Shown piece after piece: positions 42,801 through 47,875 of a stretch of 47,875 nucleotides of DNA; within the stretch, counting starts at the first letter, position 1, and the number at the start of each line of letters is the position of its first letter. The notes beneath the pieces were generated by a model. It made no database searches, was not told the origin of the DNA, and saw nothing but the letters and a program-made list of their open reading frames with translations. A program made the position numbers and the translations under genes. Source of the stretch: Pseudomonadota bacterium. GTDB lineage: Bacteria; Pseudomonadota; Gammaproteobacteria; Pseudomonadales; Moraxellaceae. The stretch is taken from NCBI GenBank assembly GCA_021804565.1, contig JAJZHK010000019.1:1-47875 (forward strand), read 5' to 3'.

Positions 42801-44909
42801 ATGAAGATCGAGGAAATTCGTGACAAGCTGAAAGCCATCGACTGGGCGCGGCTGAAAGCCTATTTCTCCCGGGCATCCCTGGAGCAGATGCGTGAGTTGG
42901 CGCTGGAGAGTCGCTCAACCACGGTGCTCTGGGCGAGTATCGCCTTTTTCTCGATCCTGACCTTGTCGTCGGTGGTCTTCATCTTCGTCCATTCCGACAA
43001 GTCGCGTATGGCCATCATGCACGCCGCCGAGTTGCGCGTGCTTTCGCAAACCATCGCCAAGAACGCGTCCGAAGCGGCCAGCGGCAATGACGACGCCTTC
43101 GGCCTGCTCGACGAGGCGCGCACCGACTTTCAGGTGCGCTGGAATGAACTGAAAAAATACCGTGATCCCAGCAGCCCCGATATGCGCGATGTGGACGGTG
43201 TCTGGCACGCGGTGTCGGGCAACGCCGAGATCGTCTTGCAGGGCGAAGACGCGGTGAGCAATCTTTATGAGTTGGCCAACACCCTGACCGACAGCCTGCC
43301 TGATGTGCAGGCTGAGTACGATAACGTCATCGACGGCATGCTCAAAAGCAATGCCAGCGCCCGGCAGATCGCCATCGCCAAGCAGCAATCGGTGCTGGCC
43401 GAACGTATCTTGCGCTCGGTGCGTGAAATGCTCGACGGTGGTGACGGTGCGGTGGTGGCGGCCAATGACTTCGGTCGTGATACGGCGCGGTTTTCTCGCG
43501 TGCTCAATGGCATGAAAAACGGCGACGCTATTCTCAAGATTGAACGCGTCAACAGCCCGGAAGCGATCGACTCGCTGAATGAAATCTCCAAGCTCTTCGA
43601 TGAGTCGGTGAACAAGTCGGCCAGCGAGATTCTCGCCACCTCGCCTGAGCTGTTCCAGGTGCGCCAGGCTTCTGATGCCATCTTTAAGGACTCCAGTCAT
43701 CTCCTGGAGGTGACGACGACCCTGGCCAAGCGTGTCGGTGAGGGCGCCTCCAACACCTTCTACTACGCCGTGGCCATCATCTCCTTCGTGTTTTTCATGC
43801 TCAGCAGTGCCCTGCTTTATGGTGAGCGTTCCCGGCAAGCGCGTCTGCAGGAAGCTGAAGGACGTGAGCGTGAGCGGCAGCGTGCGGAACAGGGCGAACT
43901 GGAGAACCAGCGCAACCAGAGCGCCATTTTGCGTCTGCTCGATGAACTCGGTGACCTCGCTGACGGTGACCTGACCGTGCAGGCGACGGTGACCGAAGAC
44001 TTCACCGGTGCCATCGCCGACTCCATCAACTACTCCATCGACCAGCTGCGCGCCCTGGTGTCGACCATCAACTCGACGGCGGTGCAGGTGTCGGCAGCCG
44101 CCCAGGAGACCCAGGCGACGGCGATGCATCTGGCCGAGGCTTCCGAGCATCAGGCTCAGGAAATCGCCGGGGCTTCAGCGGCGGTGAACGAGATGGCGGT
44201 GTCCATTGACCAGGTGTCTTCCAACGCCGCAGAGTCTGCCGTTGTGGCCGAGCGCTCGGTGGCCATCGCCCATAAGGGCGCCGAGGTTGTGCAGCGTACC
44301 ATCGAAGGCATGGACAATATCCGCGAGCAGATCCAGGAAACCGCCAAGCGCATCAAGCGTCTCGGTGAGTCCTCCCAGGAGATCGGCGATATCGTGTCTT
44401 TGATCAACGACATCGCCGACCAGACCAACATCCTTGCGCTCAACGCCGCCATCCAGGCGTCGATGGCCGGTGACGCCGGCCGCGGCTTCGCGGTGGTGGC
44501 CGACGAAGTGCAGCGTCTGGCCGAGCGCTCGGCCAATGCCACCAAGCAGATCGAGCAGCTGGTGAAGACGATTCAGACCGACACCAACGAGGCGGTCATC
44601 TCGATGGAGCAGACGACCTCGGAAGTGGTGCGTGGTGCCCGTTTGGCCCAGGACGCCGGTGTGGCTCTGGAAGAGATCGAAAGCGTGTCGCGCAGCTTGG
44701 CTGACCTGATCCAGAACATCTCCAATGCAGCCCGTCAGCAGGCCGCGTCGGCGGGTCATATCTCCAACACCATGAACGTGATTCAGGAGATCACCTCGCA
44801 GACGACGGCGGGGACCATCGCCACCGCCAGGTCGATCGGTAATCTGGCCGAGATGGCCAACGATCTGCGTCATTCGGTTGCAGGCTTCAAACTACCTGAG
44901 AATGTTTGA
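42801..44909 (+). CDS. pilJ: Methyl-accepting chemoreceptor PilJ
   Basis: 702 residues. A short cytoplasmic N-terminus precedes TM1 (about 43-63, [20 protein letters not shown]). A periplasmic helical sensing region (about 65-315) and TM2 (about 319-340, [20 protein letters not shown]) follow. HAMP-like and signalling helices end in the conserved hairpin near residue 536 ([14 protein letters not shown], then [18 protein letters not shown]). PilJ is the receptor of the pilus Chp system and senses surface contact through PilA in Pseudomonas. The ATG at 42801 lies 10 nt after GGAGG. No C-terminal NWETF-type tether pentapeptide is seen. Confidence 0.94.
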   Translation: MKIEEIRDKLKAIDWARLKAYFSRASLEQMRELALESRSTTVLWASIAFFSILTLSSVVFIFVHSDKSRMAIMHAAELRVLSQTIAKNASEAASGNDDAFGLLDEARTDFQVRWNELKKYRDPSSPDMRDVDGVWHAVSGNAEIVLQGEDAVSNLYELANTLTDSLPDVQAEYDNVIDGMLKSNASARQIAIAKQQSVLAERILRSVREMLDGGDGAVVAANDFGRDTARFSRVLNGMKNGDAILKIERVNSPEAIDSLNEISKLFDESVNKSASEILATSPELFQVRQASDAIFKDSSHLLEVTTTLAKRVGEGASNTFYYAVAIISFVFFMLSSALLYGERSRQARLQEAEGRERERQRAEQGELENQRNQSAILRLLDELGDLADGDLTVQATVTEDFTGAIADSINYSIDQLRALVSTINSTAVQVSAAAQETQATAMHLAEASEHQAQEIAGASAAVNEMAVSIDQVSSNAAESAVVAERSVAIAHKGAEVVQRTIEGMDNIREQIQETAKRIKRLGESSQEIGDIVSLINDIADQTNILALNAAIQASMAGDAGRGFAVVADEVQRLAERSANATKQIEQLVKTIQTDTNEAVISMEQTTSEVVRGARLAQDAGVALEEIESVSRSLADLIQNISNAARQQAASAGHISNTMNVIQEITSQTTAGTIATARSIGNLAEMANDLRHSVAGFKLPENV

Positions 44910-44923
44910 GGAAGCCCGGCTCC

Positions 44924-45808
44924 ATGCTGGCAGAGGCCCCGATGAGCAAGGCGCACTGGAAAGCGACGCCGCTGCGCTCGATGAGCGAGGAGGAGTTCAG
45001 TCTCTGGAAGGCGCTGATCGAGGAGCGCGTCGGCATGACCGTGGATGCGGCGCGCCGGTCGTTTTTCATGACCGGCGTGGGCTTGCGTATGCGCGAGCTG
45101 GGGATCGACGATTTTGGCCAGTACTATGAGCTGATGCGGCGAGGCGCCGCTTCGGAGCCGGAGTGGTCGGTTCTGGTGGACAGGCTGACCGTTCAGGAGA
45201 CCTCGTTTCTGCGCCATGAGCCCTCGTTTGACTGTGTCGCCAGGTACATCAAGGAGTTGCTGCAAAAGCCCGATCTGGCGCAGATCCAGTTGTGGAGCGT
45301 CGGCTGCGCCAGTGGTGAAGAGGCCTATTCCCTGGCCATGTTGACCGACGAATGGGTGCAGGCGTCAGGACGGCGCATCCCTTGGGGGGTGACCGCCAGC
45401 GACATCAGCCGACCGGCTCTGGCGCGTGCGCGTCAGGGGGTCTATACCCTGCGCCGCCTGCAGAGCATGCCGGAACGCTGGCGCCAGTCCTATGTTGAGC
45501 TCCATGGCGACGGTAGCGGTCAGATCAAGAGCAGCCTGCGCGAGCGTCTGTGTTTTGTGCAGATCAATGTGCTCGACCTCAAGGCGGTGCCGCTGCAGGG
45601 TATGGACGTCATCTTTTGCCAAAATCTCCTGATCTATTTTCGTCGTTTTCATAAGCGCGACATCGTCAACCAGCTGATACAGCGTCTGGCGCCCGGCGGC
45701 CTCCTGATTCTGGGGGTCAACGAAATGCTGGATTGGCGCCATAAGGACGTTGAGAGGGTCGATGATCGCGGTGTTCTGGCTTATCGGCGACGTGCGTTGC
45801 CAACATAA
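44924..45808 (+). CDS. pilK: CheR-type chemoreceptor methyltransferase PilK
   Basis: 294 residues from the ATG at 44924; an ATG at 44942 (AGAGG 5 nt upstream) and a TTG at 44906 overlapping the pilJ stop are alternatives. A CheR N-terminal helical domain (EEEFSLWKALIEERVGMTVD, LTVQETSFLRHEPSF) precedes the SAM-binding fold (WSVGCASGEEAYSLAM, TASDISRPALARARQGVY, DVIFCQNLLIYF). It would methylate glutamates of PilJ for adaptation. No CheB gene (ChpB) is seen inside the window; it would be expected downstream of chpA. Confidence 0.93.
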   Translation: MLAEAPMSKAHWKATPLRSMSEEEFSLWKALIEERVGMTVDAARRSFFMTGVGLRMRELGIDDFGQYYELMRRGAASEPEWSVLVDRLTVQETSFLRHEPSFDCVARYIKELLQKPDLAQIQLWSVGCASGEEAYSLAMLTDEWVQASGRRIPWGVTASDISRPALARARQGVYTLRRLQSMPERWRQSYVELHGDGSGQIKSSLRERLCFVQINVLDLKAVPLQGMDVIFCQNLLIYFRRFHKRDIVNQLIQRLAPGGLLILGVNEMLDWRHKDVERVDDRGVLAYRRRALPT

Positions 45809-45859
45809 CCAAGTGTCCAGTTGGACCCAACCTAGAATTTGCGTGTCACGAGGACGAGC

Positions 45860-47875
45860 ATGAGCGAGCAACAGCACCACATCGTGGCCTTGGACTGGGT
45901 CAAGGGTGAAATCGAGGAGACCCTGCGCCAGGCGAGGCAGGCGCTGGAATCGCATGTCGAGAACAGCAACGATCCCACCCGCTTGCGTTTTTGTCTGGCC
46001 TATCTGCATCAGGTGCATGGCACTTTGCAAATGGTCGAGCTTTATGGCGCCGCCTTGCTGGCTGAAGAGATGGAGGCGCTCTGTCTGGCCTTGCTCGAAA
46101 ATCACGTCAGCAAAGTCGAAGAGGCTCAGGAAGTCCTGATGCGGGCGATGCTGCAGGTTCCCTCCTATCTTGACCGCATCAAAAGCTCGGGTCGAGATAT
46201 GCCCATGGTGCTCATGGACCTGCTCAACGATCTGCGTCGTGCCCGCAACGAGCCCCTGCTCTCGGAAACCGCCCTCTTTAAACCTGATCTGGCCGCTGCA
46301 CGCCGGGAGATGCGAGCCAGCACGGAAGTGCATCCGGATGACGCCCAGCAGGTACAGCTGCGGCGTTTGCGCCATGCCTATCAGATGGCTTTGCTGGATA
46401 CCCTGCGACGGGCTCCCGGCGACCGTCATCTGCTGACCATGCTCAAGGTTTTCGATTATCTGATCCGGGTCACCGCTCATAGCGGTGTGGATGAGCTTTG
46501 GGAGGTGGCCAGTGCCCTGGTCGAAGCCCTCGATGGGCGAGGTGTCGATCTCAGTCCGACGGTCAAGGCCTTGCTTGGGCAGACCGACAGGCAGATCAAG
46601 CGCTTCATCGAGGAAGGCAGCTTCATTCCTCCGCAAGACCTGCTGAAAAACATTCTCTACTTTGTCGCCAAAGCGCAGCCGGGTACGCCCCATATCGACA
46701 TGGTGCGCCAACGCTATCGACTGAGCGAATCGCTGCCCAGTGAAGCGCACCTCGATGCCGAGCGGGCTCGCATGGCGGGTCCGGATGGCGAGGCCCTGCG
46801 TTCGGTGGTCGATGCCCTGTCCGAGGAGCTGGCCCGCGTCAAAGACACCCTGGATGTGTTCGTGCGCTCGGCGCAGCGTAACAACACCGAGCTGGAGGCC
46901 CTGACCCCCACCCTCCGCCAAGTCGCCGATACCATCGGTGTCCTGGGTCTCGGCCAGCAAAGACGCATCGTGCTGGATCAGATCGATGTGATCGAAGCCA
47001 TCGTACAGAGCAGCGATGTTGATGAAGGGCGGCTTATGGACGTCGCCGGCGCCCTACTTTTTGTGGAGGCCTCCTTGCATGGCTATGTGCAAGATCAGGT
47101 CGGCACCGGTTTGCGTCTCGACGATATCGTCCATCAGGATATGCGCGCCGAGCTGTCGGAGGCGCAAGGTGCGGTGTTGCGTGAGTCGCGCTCAGCGCTC
47201 GAGCAAGCCAAAGATGCTGTCATCCTCTATATCAATTCGCAGTGGAATGCCAGCCATATCCAGTCCTTGCCGGAACTGTTCGCTGGGGTCCGTGGGGGTC
47301 TGGAAATTTTAGGCCTGCACCGCCCGGCCAGCTTGCTCAATATACTCAGTCACTACGTTCAAGAAAGGCTGTTGGGCGATGCGCCCCGCCCCGACTGGGC
47401 GGAGATGGATACCCTCGCCGATGCCATCTCAGGCATCGAGTACTACCTGGAACATCTCGCTCATGGCGGTGGAGAAAATCCCGCACCGCTGGACATGGCG
47501 GAAAAGGCATTGTCGCAGCTGCATATCAAGCCCATGCTGCAAGAGTCCAGGATAGACACCGAGCTCAGCGCAGCCATCGAGGCTACGGACGAAGAGAGCA
47601 GCGCCCTGGATGAAGAGGCCATGCTTGAGCCTTGGCATGATCTGGAGCTGCCCGAGGAGGACGTCGCCGCGCAGGCGACGGAAGACCTGGAAGAGAAGCT
47701 GCAATCGCTGATCGCCGAAGCGACTCAAGAAGGCCACATTGAGGAGGCGTCTTCACTGCCGCAGAGGCTCGAAGCCGCCGAAGTGGCCGAAGTGGCCGAA
47801 GTGGCCGAAGTGGCCGAAGTGGCCGAAGTGGCCGAAGTGGCCGAAGTGGCCGAAGTGGCCGAAGTGGCCGAAGTG
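45860..47875 (+). CDS. chpA: Hybrid histidine kinase ChpA/PilL, N-terminal part (cut by right edge)
   Basis: 672 codons are visible and the frame is open to the window end. The N-terminus (ALDWVKGEIEETLRQARQAL, FCLAYLHQVHGTLQMVELYG, LLNDLRRARNEPLLSETALF) closely matches the FimL-like, pseudo-Hpt start of Pseudomonas ChpA, a giant CheA homologue with many Hpt domains. A helical region continues to about residue 550 (HRPASLLNILSHYVQERLL), then an acidic linker rich in Glu/Asp. The linker ends in a tandem Glu-Val-Ala repeat from residue 641 to the edge. True Hpt, CheA catalytic and receiver domains must lie beyond. The ATG at 45860 follows GAGGACG. It is the last gene of the pilGHIJK-chpA cluster seen here. 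Confidence 0.92.
   Translation, partial: MSEQQHHIVALDWVKGEIEETLRQARQALESHVENSNDPTRLRFCLAYLHQVHGTLQMVELYGAALLAEEMEALCLALLENHVSKVEEAQEVLMRAMLQVPSYLDRIKSSGRDMPMVLMDLLNDLRRARNEPLLSETALFKPDLAAARREMRASTEVHPDDAQQVQLRRLRHAYQMALLDTLRRAPGDRHLLTMLKVFDYLIRVTAHSGVDELWEVASALVEALDGRGVDLSPTVKALLGQTDRQIKRFIEEGSFIPPQDLLKNILYFVAKAQPGTPHIDMVRQRYRLSESLPSEAHLDAERARMAGPDGEALRSVVDALSEELARVKDTLDVFVRSAQRNNTELEALTPTLRQVADTIGVLGLGQQRRIVLDQIDVIEAIVQSSDVDEGRLMDVAGALLFVEASLHGYVQDQVGTGLRLDDIVHQDMRAELSEAQGAVLRESRSALEQAKDAVILYINSQWNASHIQSLPELFAGVRGGLEILGLHRPASLLNILSHYVQERLLGDAPRPDWAEMDTLADAISGIEYYLEHLAHGGGENPAPLDMAEKALSQLHIKPMLQESRIDTELSAAIEATDEESSALDEEAMLEPWHDLELPEEDVAAQATEDLEEKLQSLIAEATQEGHIEEASSLPQRLEAAEVAEVAEVAEVAEVAEVAEVAEVAEVAEVAEV
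47780..47875 (+). repeat. 9-bp in-frame tandem repeat in chpA
   Basis: GAAGTGGCC is repeated without a mismatch for ten full units plus six bases, up to the window edge; a variant unit GAAGCCGCC precedes it at 47771. It encodes (Glu-Val-Ala)n in the acidic linker of ChpA. The array may continue outside the window. Confidence 0.95.

Noticed and set aside
47771-47875. CRISPR or REP-type array at the right edge
   Set aside because: The units are contiguous 9-mers with no spacers and remain in frame inside chpA.

Overview
The window is a dense, GC-rich stretch (roughly 60% by eye) of a gammaproteobacterial chromosome. The class call rests on three conserved blocks: nnr-tsaE-amiB-mutL-miaA-hfq-hflX followed by hisZ-purA, the complete start of the pilGHIJK-chpA twitching/chemosensory cluster, and the acnD/prpF type of methylcitrate operon. 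The plsY/folB/folK-like and rpiA/ilvA divergent pairs resemble pseudomonad arrangements, so a Pseudomonadales-like organism is the best guess. The genus cannot be read from the sequence. I see no tRNA, rRNA, insertion sequence, prophage or CRISPR array, and no gap between genes exceeds 300 bases.

Layout. 1-3360: signalling module with a PAS histidine kinase (cut by the left edge), a canonical HD-GYP phosphodiesterase on the minus strand, and a divergent HD-GYP-like protein that has lost its HD pair. 3387-9300: five overlapping genes (nnr, tsaE, amiB, mutL, miaA) ending at an intrinsic terminator. 9400-14639: hfq, hflX, an lrgA/lrgB pair sitting where hflK/hflC normally lie, hisZ and purA. 14767-17950: a Met/His-rich exported peptide, sthA, plsY, folB and a divergent folK-like gene. 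18020-24345: ovothiol genes (ovoA and a probable ovoB), an ADP-ribosylglycohydrolase-fold protein of the J1-crystallin/SelJ type lacking metal ligands, a photolyase and an O6-alkylguanine methyltransferase; together these look like a photo/oxidative damage block. 24486-29106: a MarR-controlled EmrAB-type efflux operon with a clear promoter/operator, then a Baeyer-Villiger-type flavin monooxygenase.

29236-37305: a TraF-like outer-membrane protein with its own terminator, then a propionate operon (GntR regulator, prpB, prpC, acnD, prpF) preceded by two copies of TTGTCGACAA 73 bp apart. 37302-40500: rpiA, ilvA and an HDOD protein. 40449-41099: an exported coiled-coil protein convergent with the HDOD gene. 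41372-47875: pilG, pilH, pilI, pilJ, pilK and the 5' part of chpA, which runs off the right edge inside a 9-bp tandem repeat encoding Glu-Val-Ala.

Most of the window is core metabolism and housekeeping. The least ordinary items are the ovothiol/J1-crystallin-like/photolyase block, the paired active and inactivated HD-GYP proteins, the paired GntR operators bracketing a terminator, the lrgAB replacement of hflKC, the divergent folK-like gene, and the ChpA repeat.
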